A stretch of 64,000 nucleotides of DNA. Origin: Hyphomonadaceae bacterium UKL13-1 (lineage in GTDB: Bacteria > Pseudomonadota > Alphaproteobacteria > Caulobacterales > Aquidulcibacteraceae). Shown one piece after another: positions 1-7,980 of the stretch. Position 1 is the first letter of the stretch. Each line of letters opens with the position of its first letter. The notes below the pieces were generated by a model. The model was given only the letters and a program-made list of their open reading frames with translations, did no database searches and had not been told where the DNA came from. A program made the translations under genes and the position numbers. The stretch covers positions 2,438,001-2,502,000 of the forward strand of contig CP012156.1 in NCBI GenBank assembly GCA_001602435.1, given 5' to 3'.

Positions 1-28
1 CCTTTAGATATAGAATTCTGAGCGCACT

Positions 29-844
29 ATGTCAAGAGAAGTGACGATCAAAGAAATTGACCATCTTGCGAATTTCATTTCAGCAGAACGGCTTGATAAA
101 CTCCTCAGACTGACTGGGGATTTGGAAGTTGCCATTCAAATCCATCAAGACACACTGGCGTTGAACAGTCAGCTCATCAAGATTGTTGCAACGATCGAGA
201 TCGCTTTGCGAAACACGATTTACACGAACATCATGCGTCATTTTGAAGCTGCCAATTGGCTGCAGCAGCCCCCAGTTACGCTGACCTTAGGAGACGGCGA
301 TCGCAAAAAGATCATCATGGCACTCGATAGTGCTAAACGATCCGAATACGCGAAGAAGAGCCAAGCTGAGAAAGCGGTCCTGAAGGCCAAAGTCTTTCCC
401 AACGGCAAGCCTAAAGACATCAAGCCATTTAAGTACGTACTAAAGAAGCGAGAGAATATTCCCGTTTCAGACGGCAAAATCATTGCCGAGCTTACGTTCG
501 CGTTCTGGAAGCGCCTGTATTCAGCTGAATATGAGCATCAACTTTGGCGCACAACACTAAAGCGGACATTTCCGAACAAAAATCTAAAGCGTGCGCAGGT
601 GTCCGCACAGCTCGAAATCGTCTATCAAATGCGTAATCGACTTGCCCACCATGAACCGGTAGTCGGGGACCGTTTTCATAAGCTTATCGGTGCAATTGAG
701 TTCGTGCTGCAAGAGCTGAATACCAAGGCGTCACGTCCACCACATCCCTTGGAAAAATTGCTTGCTGCAGATGTGCAACAAGCAATCAATCTTCAGTCTA
801 CCTTGGAAACAACACTCGCGCCTTATCGGATGAAGGCCAACTAA
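29..844 (+). CDS. Abi-like HEPN-domain protein (abortive-infection family)
   Basis: A 271-residue protein resembling the Abi_2/AbiD-AbiF family, in which a HEPN fold acts as an RNase or RNA-binding module in phage defence. The visible signature is RNRLAHHEP at about residues 203-211, which fits the HEPN R-x4-6-H motif, preceded by helical, lysine-rich sequence. There is no signal peptide or membrane segment. The ATG at 29 is the first in frame, but only 28 bases of upstream sequence are available. The gene is visibly more A/T-rich than the genes after it, which suggests transfer. It ends seven bases from the end of the convergent gcrA. Function in defence is inferred from the family; no antitoxin partner is visible, though one could lie left of the window. 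Confidence 0.72.
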   Translation: MSREVTIKEIDHLANFISAERLDKLLRLTGDLEVAIQIHQDTLALNSQLIKIVATIEIALRNTIYTNIMRHFEAANWLQQPPVTLTLGDGDRKKIIMALDSAKRSEYAKKSQAEKAVLKAKVFPNGKPKDIKPFKYVLKKRENIPVSDGKIIAELTFAFWKRLYSAEYEHQLWRTTLKRTFPNKNLKRAQVSAQLEIVYQMRNRLAHHEPVVGDRFHKLIGAIEFVLQELNTKASRPPHPLEKLLAADVQQAINLQSTLETTLAPYRMKAN

Positions 845-850
845 CTTGAC

Positions 851-1414
851 TTAGAAGTTAGCCAAACGCGCCAGACGGCGGACTTCAGACGCTGCTCGAT
901 CTTCCTTATTGCCACCTTGGCGACGGCTGAGGGCGGGCTGGAACGCGATGGCCGCATGCTCGGTGCAATAGACCGCACCAGAACTACATTGCGCACCACA
1001 GAAGCCAAAGTCTGGGTCACCGGGGTCGCCGATGGGCCATTTGCACATATTGGTGCCCAATTGCAGCACGCCAATCAGATCGCCGCGCTTTTGTGGTGGG
1101 GTAACTGGCTTTGCCACCGGTTTTACGATGGGCGCGGGTGCTGCTGGGGCCAAGGCCTTAACCGCGGACTCCACTTTGGATGCCACATGCGGCGGCACGA
1201 CCAAAACCGGACGCGGACGCGCGGTTGGCACCGGAATGCGCTTGATCGGACGCGAAGGTGCAGCCCGACCCGCCAAACCCAAGCGATGGACCTTGCCAAT
1301 GACGGCATTGCGGGTCACACCGCCCAATTGCTTGGCGATCTGACTGGCCGAAAGCCCATCTGTCCACAACTTCTTGAGTAGGGTGACGCGATCATCCGTC
1401 CAGCCGTTGGTCAT
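851..1414 (-). CDS. gcrA: GcrA family cell-cycle regulator
   Basis: GcrA is a sigma70-binding transcription factor that in Caulobacter activates genes whose promoters carry methylated GANTC sites. The N-terminus carries the family's helix-turn-helix (GWTDDRVTLLKKLW, SASQIAKQLGGVTRNAVIGK), followed by a Pro/Ala/Arg/Lys-rich linker and a C-terminal region with cysteines (CKWPIGDPG, FCGAQC, YCTEHA). The ATG at 1414 is preferred over the longer frame opening at 1483 because the conserved domain starts at residue 4 and a GGGG ribosome-binding stretch lies just upstream; the protein is then 187 aa, close to the usual size. It is divergent from chpT, with a DnaA-box match between them. Confidence 0.93.
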   Translation of the reverse strand: MTNGWTDDRVTLLKKLWTDGLSASQIAKQLGGVTRNAVIGKVHRLGLAGRAAPSRPIKRIPVPTARPRPVLVVPPHVASKVESAVKALAPAAPAPIVKPVAKPVTPPQKRGDLIGVLQLGTNMCKWPIGDPGDPDFGFCGAQCSSGAVYCTEHAAIAFQPALSRRQGGNKEDRAASEVRRLARLANF

Positions 1415-1483
1415 GAATATCCCCATATCTTGTGCCCAGCCTTGAAGGCCAGCTAATTGAGTGCCCACCCATAGTAGCTTCAA

Positions 1484-1652
1484 GACTTATTAACACAAGG
1501 GCTAGTGATAGGGTTTTCCACAAATATGGGCTCCCCTCTACATGTTGATAACACCAGATGTTGTAGGTGGCATTTTGGGGGCTATTCGCGATTTTTCGCC
1601 AGCTAATGCGCTCTTCTGACCGCTTCGCTCCGAATCGGGGCAGAGAGGGCGC
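1484..1652. promoter_or_regulatory. gcrA/chpT divergent promoter region
   Basis: This spacer separates the divergent gcrA and chpT reading frames. It holds a DnaA-box match (TTTTCCACA, 1514-1522), a weaker resemblance to one on the other strand (TTATCAACA, around 1544-1552), and one GANTC site (GAATC, 1632-1636) 16 bases before the chpT start. I cannot place -35/-10 elements with confidence. Confidence 0.55.
1514..1522 (+). promoter_or_regulatory. DnaA-box match upstream of gcrA
   Basis: TTTTCCACA fits the relaxed DnaA consensus TTWTNCACA and sits about 100 bases upstream of the chosen gcrA start. In Caulobacter DnaA activates gcrA transcription, so a box here is expected if that circuit is kept. 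A single 9-mer can occur by chance. Confidence 0.45.
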
Positions 1653-2288
1653 ATGCTTATGGATGCCTCAACCCTCGTCGCTCTCATTTCCTCACGGATT
1701 TGTCATGATCTCGTGTCGCCCATCTCCGCCTTAACGACGGCGTTGGATATTCTCGACGATGACCACGGTGCAGACATGCGCGAGCAGGCGATGGATTTGA
1801 TCCGGACGTCTGCTGGCCAAGCTGCTGTGAAGCTTGAGTTCATGCGCGCCACCTTCGGCGCTGGCACCACTGGTGTTGGCACGGCTGATCTGGGCGAGCT
1901 GCGCGAACTGTCCAAGCGGTTTGTAGAAAGCCAGAAGCCACAATTGGTTTGGACGCTAGAGGTTCAATCCGCCCCGCGGGCAGCGGCCAGAATCCTGATG
2001 AATTTGATCCTTGTTGGCCTCGATTGCCTGCCGCGTGGCGGCCAATTGGAAGTTACGGGCGGTCAAGAAGACGATAAATTGACCCTAAATGTTATTGCGA
2101 CCGGGCCGCGAGCAACTCTGAAGCCATCTGTGCGCGCAGGCTTGGCAGGTGAAATGCCTGAGGGTGGCTTTGATGGCCGCTCTGTCCAACCTTATTTGGC
2201 CTTTATTACAGCTTCTGGGGCCCGCGCCGAACTCGCCGCTCGTGAAAGCGAAGAACGTGTTGAACTTATTGTTCGCATAGCCGCATAA
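1653..2288 (+). CDS. chpT: ChpT histidine phosphotransferase
   Basis: ChpT relays phosphate from the hybrid kinase CckA to CtrA and CpdR in the alphaproteobacterial cell-cycle network. The 211-aa protein has the family layout: a helical N-terminal dimerisation/phosphotransfer half with the H-box ICHDLVSPISA (phospho-accepting His18), then a degenerate ATPase-like half. Two in-frame ATGs (1653 and 1659) are possible; both keep the His motif. It stands divergent from gcrA and about 110 bases upstream of cheA on the same strand. A GAATC site just before the start could be a CcrM/GcrA target. Cytoplasmic. Confidence 0.88.
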   Translation: MLMDASTLVALISSRICHDLVSPISALTTALDILDDDHGADMREQAMDLIRTSAGQAAVKLEFMRATFGAGTTGVGTADLGELRELSKRFVESQKPQLVWTLEVQSAPRAAARILMNLILVGLDCLPRGGQLEVTGGQEDDKLTLNVIATGPRATLKPSVRAGLAGEMPEGGFDGRSVQPYLAFITASGARAELAARESEERVELIVRIAA

Positions 2289-2398
2289 ATACTGCACTTT
2301 TGCTCAAAATTTAGTCCTGTCTTAACCGTCCGCCGTCATTGTGTGCAGATGATTGGCGTGAAGCGTCAGATACAACGCGTCGGCAAAGGGCTGGACTT

Positions 2399-5128
2399 AT
2401 GGATGAACTACTGGGCGAATTCATAACTGAGACAAATGAATTCCTAGAAACCGTCGATACTCAGCTTGTTGTTTTTGAAGCGGATCCGACCGATGGCGAT
2501 ACCCTGAATAGTATCTTTCGGTTGGTACATACCATCAAAGGCACGTGCGGCTTTTTGGGTCTGCCCCGCTTACAATTTGTTGCCCATGCCGGTGAAACGC
2601 TTTTAGGCAAATTTCGCGACGGAACTTTGGTTGCGACCCCGGACCAAGTACAATTGGTTCTTGAAAGCATCGACCGCATCAAAGAAATTTTGGCAGAACT
2701 GGAAGCAACCGGTTCTGAACCTGAAGGCGATGACAGCGCTTTGATTGGCGCCCTGGAACTGGCGGCTGAAGGTCATCCAGCCCCCAGCGTGCCCGCAGCT
2801 GTCGTGGAAGTTGCAGCACCAGAGCCCGTTGCAGCCCCAGTCGTTGAAGCCGCCCCCGCCGCCTCAACCGGGCTACGGTGGGATCCAGATCTGGGCCGCG
2901 AATTGCGCCCCGGCGAAGTTTCGTTGGCCGAATTGGAAGCGGCCTTCATGTCGGCAACGCCGGATGATGAGGTTGAGCCCGTTGCAAGCGTGGCCGCAGC
3001 ACCTGTTGCTGCCGCCCCTGTCGCCATTGAGCCCCCTGCACCGGCTGTAGAGCGCCGTGCCGCACCTGAAATGCGCGCGATCAAAGAAGATGAAGACGAT
3101 GCGGCCGCCAAAGGTGGCGCGGTTTCGTCCAATCAAACCATTCGCGTCAATGTCGAAGTGCTCGAAACCTTGATGACCATGGTTTCCGAACTGGTGCTGA
3201 CCCGCAACCAGCTGATGCAAATGGTGCGCAATACCACCGACAGCGAGTTTAAGGGACCGTTGCAGCGCCTGTCCGCCGTCACCGCTGAATTGCAAGATAG
3301 CGTCATGAAGACGCGCATGCAGCCGATTGGCTCGGCGTGGAAGAAGCTACCCCGTATTGTGCGCGATGCCGCGCGCGACCTGAATAAGAAGATCGATCTG
3401 ATCATGGATGGCGAGGCGACCGAACTGGATCGTCAAGTCTTGGAATTGATCAAGGACCCCCTGACCCACATGATCCGCAATTCTTGCGACCATGGTCTGG
3501 AGGCCCCAGCAGCTCGGGTTGCGGCTGGGAAGTCCGAAATGGGCTCGATCCGCCTGAACGCCTATCATGAAGGCGGTCATATCGTCATTGAAGTCTCCGA
3601 CGACGGAGCTGGTCTGTCGACAGCACGCATCCGCGACAAAGCCATTAAGAATGGCTTGGTTAGCGAAGAGCTGGCGTGGACCATGTCTGACTCCCAGATC
3701 CATCGCTTCATCTTTGCCCCCGGCTTCTCGACTGCCGCCGCAGTTACCAGCATTTCTGGCCGTGGCGTCGGCATGGATGTGGTGCGTACCAATATCGAAC
3801 TGATTGGCGGCACCATCGATCTGCAATCGACCGAAGGGCGCGGTACCAAGTTCTTCATCAAAATCCCGCTGACTTTGGCGATTGTGTCGGCTCTTGTTGT
3901 CGGCTCACGCCAACAACGCTTCGCCATCCCGCAATTGTCGATTGTGGAACTGGTGGGTGCGGGCGGGGCTTCTGAGCACAAGGTTGAAGTTCTCAATTCT
4001 GCACGCGTCCTGCGCTTGCGCGACCGCTTGTTGCCATTGGTAGATCTGTCGGAAGTTTTGGGCGTGCCACCGCTCGATCCGATTGCTTACGAGACGAGCT
4101 CTGCCTTTGTTGTGGTGATGCAGCATTCGGGTCAATTGTTTGGCGTGGTTGTCGATGAAGTTTTCGACACTGAAGAAATTGTGGTGAAACCATTGTCCAA
4201 GGCTTTGGGCGATGTAGGCACTTTCTCAGGCGCAACCATTTTGGGCGATGGCTCGGTCATCATGATCATCGACCCAGGTGCCGTTTATCGCCGCGTCGGC
4301 CAAGCCGAGGAAGTTGTTGAAGAAGCTGTTGAGGCCGTTCAGAAAAAGCGCGGTCAGCGCCCTGAAACCACCTCGATGATCGTGTTCCAAGCCGGAGGCG
4401 AACAGCCCAAGGCCGTACCGCTTTCCTTGGTGACGCGCCTTGAGGAATTGGACGCAACCAGCTTCGAGCAAGGCGATGGCCGCACTTTGGTGCAATATCG
4501 TGGCGAGCTGATGCCGATTGTCGCCGCAGACCCCTATGCCCCGATCGCCACTACTGGCGTCCAGCCCGTTTTGGTCTTTACCTATAATGGACTGGCGGCA
4601 GGTATGGCTGTCGATAAGATTGTCGACATCGTCGACGAGGCACTCGACATTGAATTGGCTGCAGAACGTCCAGGCCTGTTGGGTGTTGCTGTCCTCAAAG
4701 GCAAAGCCACCGAAGTTCTCGACGTCAGCCATTATCTGAGCCTTGCCTTGACGAATTGGGACGATCCAGGCGTCAATAAGCCGGCCAAGCATATCGTCTT
4801 GGTAGAACGCAACCCATTCTTCCGCAATTTGTTGTCGCCGCTCTTGCGCGCTGCGGGCTATGAAGTTGAAGCTGTGGATACGGTTTCTGCCGCTCTGGTC
4901 TGCGCCGAATACCGAAAGCCTTCTGCTGTGCTGACAGACATTGATGTCGATGTTGCCTCCGCAAGGCGCTTGTTGAGCGATGATCGTCTCGCCGGCACCA
5001 GTATTGTGGCGCTGTCTGGCTCCCCTGATGCCGATGCGACAGGCTTTGCCTCACTGGTTCGCAAGTCCGACCGCGATAGCCTGATTGCCGCTGTCGAAAA
5101 CGCCGCCAAATTGGAGATCGCAGCATGA
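2399..5128 (+). CDS. cheA: CheA chemotaxis histidine kinase with C-terminal receiver
   Basis: A cytoplasmic kinase that phosphorylates CheY and CheB in response to receptor signals. Order of domains: HPt with His44 in FRLVHTIKG; an Ala/Pro linker at about 120-240; P3 dimerisation (TIRVNVEVLETLMTM); HATPase (N-box LTHMIRNSCDHGLE, then DDGAGLS and GRGVGMDVV); a CheW-like domain; a second, weaker CheW-like segment; and a C-terminal REC-like domain at about 800-909. That REC keeps a candidate phospho-Asp (LTDIDVD) and a Lys but has VERN where the acidic DD pair is expected. The ATG at 2399 is chosen over an upstream TTG because the HPt helix begins there. First gene of the che operon; 909 aa, long for CheA. 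Confidence 0.93.
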   Translation: MDELLGEFITETNEFLETVDTQLVVFEADPTDGDTLNSIFRLVHTIKGTCGFLGLPRLQFVAHAGETLLGKFRDGTLVATPDQVQLVLESIDRIKEILAELEATGSEPEGDDSALIGALELAAEGHPAPSVPAAVVEVAAPEPVAAPVVEAAPAASTGLRWDPDLGRELRPGEVSLAELEAAFMSATPDDEVEPVASVAAAPVAAAPVAIEPPAPAVERRAAPEMRAIKEDEDDAAAKGGAVSSNQTIRVNVEVLETLMTMVSELVLTRNQLMQMVRNTTDSEFKGPLQRLSAVTAELQDSVMKTRMQPIGSAWKKLPRIVRDAARDLNKKIDLIMDGEATELDRQVLELIKDPLTHMIRNSCDHGLEAPAARVAAGKSEMGSIRLNAYHEGGHIVIEVSDDGAGLSTARIRDKAIKNGLVSEELAWTMSDSQIHRFIFAPGFSTAAAVTSISGRGVGMDVVRTNIELIGGTIDLQSTEGRGTKFFIKIPLTLAIVSALVVGSRQQRFAIPQLSIVELVGAGGASEHKVEVLNSARVLRLRDRLLPLVDLSEVLGVPPLDPIAYETSSAFVVVMQHSGQLFGVVVDEVFDTEEIVVKPLSKALGDVGTFSGATILGDGSVIMIIDPGAVYRRVGQAEEVVEEAVEAVQKKRGQRPETTSMIVFQAGGEQPKAVPLSLVTRLEELDATSFEQGDGRTLVQYRGELMPIVAADPYAPIATTGVQPVLVFTYNGLAAGMAVDKIVDIVDEALDIELAAERPGLLGVAVLKGKATEVLDVSHYLSLALTNWDDPGVNKPAKHIVLVERNPFFRNLLSPLLRAAGYEVEAVDTVSAALVCAEYRKPSAVLTDIDVDVASARRLLSDDRLAGTSIVALSGSPDADATGFASLVRKSDRDSLIAAVENAAKLEIAA

Positions 5129-5607
5129 CCGCCCTCGCAACGCGCCAAGAAAGCGAATTGGCCTTAGCCAAGGCTGGGACCAAGGAATTTGTGACCGTCC
5201 ATGTCGCCGACCAATTGTTCGGTGTCGAAGTGATCGACATCCAAGATGTGTTCTCACTCAAAGGCTTAACACCTGTCCCGGGCGCACGGGCAGAGATTGC
5301 CGGCGTCCTTAATCTGCGGGGCCGGATCGTTACCGCAATTGACGCACGCTGCCGTTTGGGCCTGCCGGCCCGCCCGCAAGGCTTTGCTGGCATGATGGCT
5401 GTGGGCGTTGAATATCAGGGCGAAGCCTATGGAATCCTTGTGGATTCAGTCGGCGAAGTTCTGCGCTTATCGGACTCTGACTTTGAGCCCAACCCTGTGA
5501 ATTTAAACCCGAATTGGAAGGACGTCAGCCAAGGTGTTTATCGCTTGGAAGGCCGCCTTTTGATGACGTTGAACATTGACCAACTCCTCTGCGTCGCCAC
5601 TGCCTGA
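5125..5607 (+). CDS. cheW: CheW chemotaxis coupling protein
   Basis: Couples CheA to chemoreceptors in the polar array. The 160-aa protein is a single CheW domain (FVTVHVADQLFGVEVIDIQD, then GVLNLRGRIVTAIDARCRLG). The ATG overlaps the cheA stop by four bases (ATGA), so it is translationally coupled. Its short N-terminal extension before the beta-barrel is normal for the family. Confidence 0.93.
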   Translation: MTALATRQESELALAKAGTKEFVTVHVADQLFGVEVIDIQDVFSLKGLTPVPGARAEIAGVLNLRGRIVTAIDARCRLGLPARPQGFAGMMAVGVEYQGEAYGILVDSVGEVLRLSDSDFEPNPVNLNPNWKDVSQGVYRLEGRLLMTLNIDQLLCVATA

Positions 5608-5623
5608 AACAGGAAATAAGATC

Positions 5624-5998
5624 ATGAAGACTTGCCTTGTTGTCGATGATAGCCGCGTTATCCGTAAAGTCGCGCGCCGTATTCTAGAAGATTTATCCTT
5701 CCGCGTTGAAGAAGCCGGCGACGGATCAGAAGCTTTGTCCTTCTGCCGCAGCTCCATGCCAGACGCGATTTTGCTGGATTGGAACATGCCCGTGATGAAT
5801 GGCATCGATTTCTTGCGTCACTTGCGCGCCGATCCAGGCGGTGACCGGCCTGTCGTGGTGTTTTGCACCACCGAAAACGACATCACCGCTATCGCCCAAG
5901 CCATTGAATCTGGGGCGAATGAGTACATCATGAAGCCGTTTGACAGCGAAATTGTGCAATCCAAATTTGCTGAAGTTGGTTTGGTATCGCCCGTATGA
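5624..5998 (+). CDS. cheY: CheY-type response regulator
   Basis: A stand-alone receiver of 124 aa that is expected to bind the flagellar switch when phosphorylated by CheA. All receiver residues are present: the DD pair at 8-9, phospho-Asp52 in LLDWNMPVMNG, the Thr in FCTTEND and the Lys in YIMKPFD. The ATG at 5624 is preferred to the in-frame ATG at 5576, which would overlap cheW, because AGGAAA lies about ten bases before it and the family's first strand starts immediately. It sits between cheW and cheB in the operon. Confidence 0.9.
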   Translation: MKTCLVVDDSRVIRKVARRILEDLSFRVEEAGDGSEALSFCRSSMPDAILLDWNMPVMNGIDFLRHLRADPGGDRPVVVFCTTENDITAIAQAIESGANEYIMKPFDSEIVQSKFAEVGLVSPV

Positions 5999-7134
5999 GT
6001 CTGTCCCCCGCCCACCCTCTGACGAGCCAAGCGCCCGCGCGTAAAATCCGCGTGCTGGTTGTTGACGACTCCGCAGTTATTCGCGGTCTCGTGACCCGCT
6101 GGCTGTCTGGGGAAGCAGATATTGAAATTGTTGGTGCCGCCGTCAACGGCAAGGATGGCGTAGATCACGCCGAGAAATATAAACCCGACCTCATCATTCT
6201 CGACATCGAGATGCCAGTGATGGATGGCGTCACGGCACTTCCGGCGATCCGCAAAGTCGCGCCGAATGCCCGAGTAATTATGGCGTCGACGCTGACCCAG
6301 CGTGGGGCAGAAGTCACTATCAAGGCGCTGGCTGCTGGGGCTTCCGACTATATTCCCAAGCCCGATGCGAGCCAATTGGCAGGCGCTGCCGACTATAAGC
6401 GCGAGCTCTTGGCAAAGGTCAGGAGTTTGGGTGCGCGCGCTGTTTCCGCTTCCAATCTAAGCCAAACCTATAGTTCAGCGGCCTCCGGGTCGCCAGCCGG
6501 GCGGACACTTGCACCACCAGCGCCGACACTGCGTGCCGTCACCCACAAACTCATTCCAGAAGCCATTTTCATCGGCTCTTCCACCGGTGGCCCAGAGGCT
6601 TTGCGTGAAGTGATCGAAGGTCTAGCCGGCAAACTCCGTGTGCCTGTTTTCATCACCCAACACATGCCACCGATGTTCACGAAAATTTTGGCGGATCATT
6701 TGACCAAGCAGACCAAGGCTTCGGTCGTTGAAGCCAGTGATGGCATGCAAGCCCTACCCGGGGTCTTCTATATTGCGCCGGGTGATCGCCATATGATCAT
6801 CAGCCGCAATTTGAGCGTCACCCGCATCACTTTGAGCGACGCCCCACCGGAAAACTTCTGCCGCCCCGCGGTAGATCCGATGTTCCGGTCTGCGGCTGAG
6901 ACTTATGGCGAGAAAGCCTTGGCGGTAATTCTGACCGGCATGGGTCAAGATGGCTTGCTTGGGGCAAAGCCCCTCGTAACCAAGGGCGCACAATTAATTG
7001 CCCAAGACGAAGAAACCAGCGTTGTCTGGGGGATGCCCGGCGCGGTTGCCCGTGCAGGTCTCGCGACAGCCTGTAAGCCTATTCAACAGATTGCTCCGGC
7101 GATCTTGAATGTTATGCGTGGAGTAAGTGTATGA
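5995..7134 (+). CDS. cheB: CheB receptor methylesterase/deamidase
   Basis: Removes methyl groups from chemoreceptor glutamates and deamidates glutamines, giving adaptation. An N-terminal receiver (DD in LVVDDSAVIRG, phospho-Asp70 in IILDIEMPVMDG) is joined by a Ser/Ala linker to the methylesterase domain, whose triad is visible: Ser around 195 in IGSSTGGPEAL, His in FITQHMPPMF and Asp in LTGMGQDGLLG. At 379 aa it has the usual length. It overlaps cheY by four bases and cheR by four bases. Confidence 0.95.
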   Translation: MSLSPAHPLTSQAPARKIRVLVVDDSAVIRGLVTRWLSGEADIEIVGAAVNGKDGVDHAEKYKPDLIILDIEMPVMDGVTALPAIRKVAPNARVIMASTLTQRGAEVTIKALAAGASDYIPKPDASQLAGAADYKRELLAKVRSLGARAVSASNLSQTYSSAASGSPAGRTLAPPAPTLRAVTHKLIPEAIFIGSSTGGPEALREVIEGLAGKLRVPVFITQHMPPMFTKILADHLTKQTKASVVEASDGMQALPGVFYIAPGDRHMIISRNLSVTRITLSDAPPENFCRPAVDPMFRSAAETYGEKALAVILTGMGQDGLLGAKPLVTKGAQLIAQDEETSVVWGMPGAVARAGLATACKPIQQIAPAILNVMRGVSV

Positions 7135-7967
7135 AGCCCGCCGATTTTGAGTTTGTATCGACCATGGTGCGGGAACGTTCAGGCTTAGTCCTGTCAGCCG
7201 ACAAGACCTATTTGGTTGAGAGCCGCTTGGCCCCGATTGCCCGCAAGGATGGCTTTGCCTCGATCGATGATCTGATCAGCGCGATCCGCGTCCGTCGCGA
7301 CGCCAAACTCATTGAATCGGTTGTGGATGCCATGACCACCAATGAAACCTTCTTCTTCCGCGACAAGACGCCTTTTGACATTTTCGAGCAGTCGATCTTG
7401 CCAGAACTGGTGGCGCGCAAGCGTGGCGGCACCATCAAAGTGTGGTGCGCAGCAGCCTCGACTGGTCAAGAGCCCTATTCTTTGGCCATGATTGCGGAAG
7501 CCTTGGGTCCGAAGTTGGGTGGCTGCAAGCTAGAGATTTTGGGAACCGACATCTCAGAGCGTTGCTTGGAAAAGGCCAAGGCTGGCATCTATACCCAGTT
7601 TGAAGTCCAGCGCGGTCTGCCGGTGCAAATGCTGTTGAAGCATTTCAAAAAAGAAGGCGATGCGTGGAAGATTGACGACCGCCTGAAAACCAACATCCGC
7701 TATCGCACTATGAATTTGCTCGACGACTTCCGCGCGCTCGGCAAGTTCGACGTTATCTTCTGCCGCAACGTGTTGATTTATTTTGACATGCCAACCAAGA
7801 AGATGGTGCTGGAGCGTATGGCCCAACAAGTTGAAGGGGCTGGCTATCTGCTGCTAGGTGCGGCTGAAACCGTTCTTGGTGTCACCGATAGCTTTAAGCC
7901 TGTAGCAGGCAGCCGCGGTCTTTATGTGCAAGACCCCAGCAAACTGGCGGCTAAAGCTGCGGCTTAA
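7131..7967 (+). CDS. cheR: CheR receptor methyltransferase
   Basis: Methylates chemoreceptor glutamates with S-adenosylmethionine, opposing CheB. The N-terminal all-helical CheR_N domain is followed by the Rossmann-like domain with VWCAAASTGQEPYSLAM as the SAM-binding loop and FDVIFCRNVLIYFD as the second signature. Length 278 aa is typical. The ATG overlaps the end of cheB (ATGA). Last gene of the che operon; it converges on the acyl-CoA dehydrogenase gene with only 13 bases between them and no clear terminator hairpin. Confidence 0.95.
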   Translation: MKPADFEFVSTMVRERSGLVLSADKTYLVESRLAPIARKDGFASIDDLISAIRVRRDAKLIESVVDAMTTNETFFFRDKTPFDIFEQSILPELVARKRGGTIKVWCAAASTGQEPYSLAMIAEALGPKLGGCKLEILGTDISERCLEKAKAGIYTQFEVQRGLPVQMLLKHFKKEGDAWKIDDRLKTNIRYRTMNLLDDFRALGKFDVIFCRNVLIYFDMPTKKMVLERMAQQVEGAGYLLLGAAETVLGVTDSFKPVAGSRGLYVQDPSKLAAKAAA

Positions 7968-7980
7968 TCAGCCCATCAGA

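Noticed and set aside
917..1381. Plus-strand open frame of 154 codons over gcrA
   Set aside because: Shadow of the gcrA coding strand; composition is not protein-like.
1489..1505. CtrA box (TTAA-N7-TTAA) in the gcrA/chpT spacer
   Set aside because: Only the first TTAA half is present; the second half is missing at the right distance.
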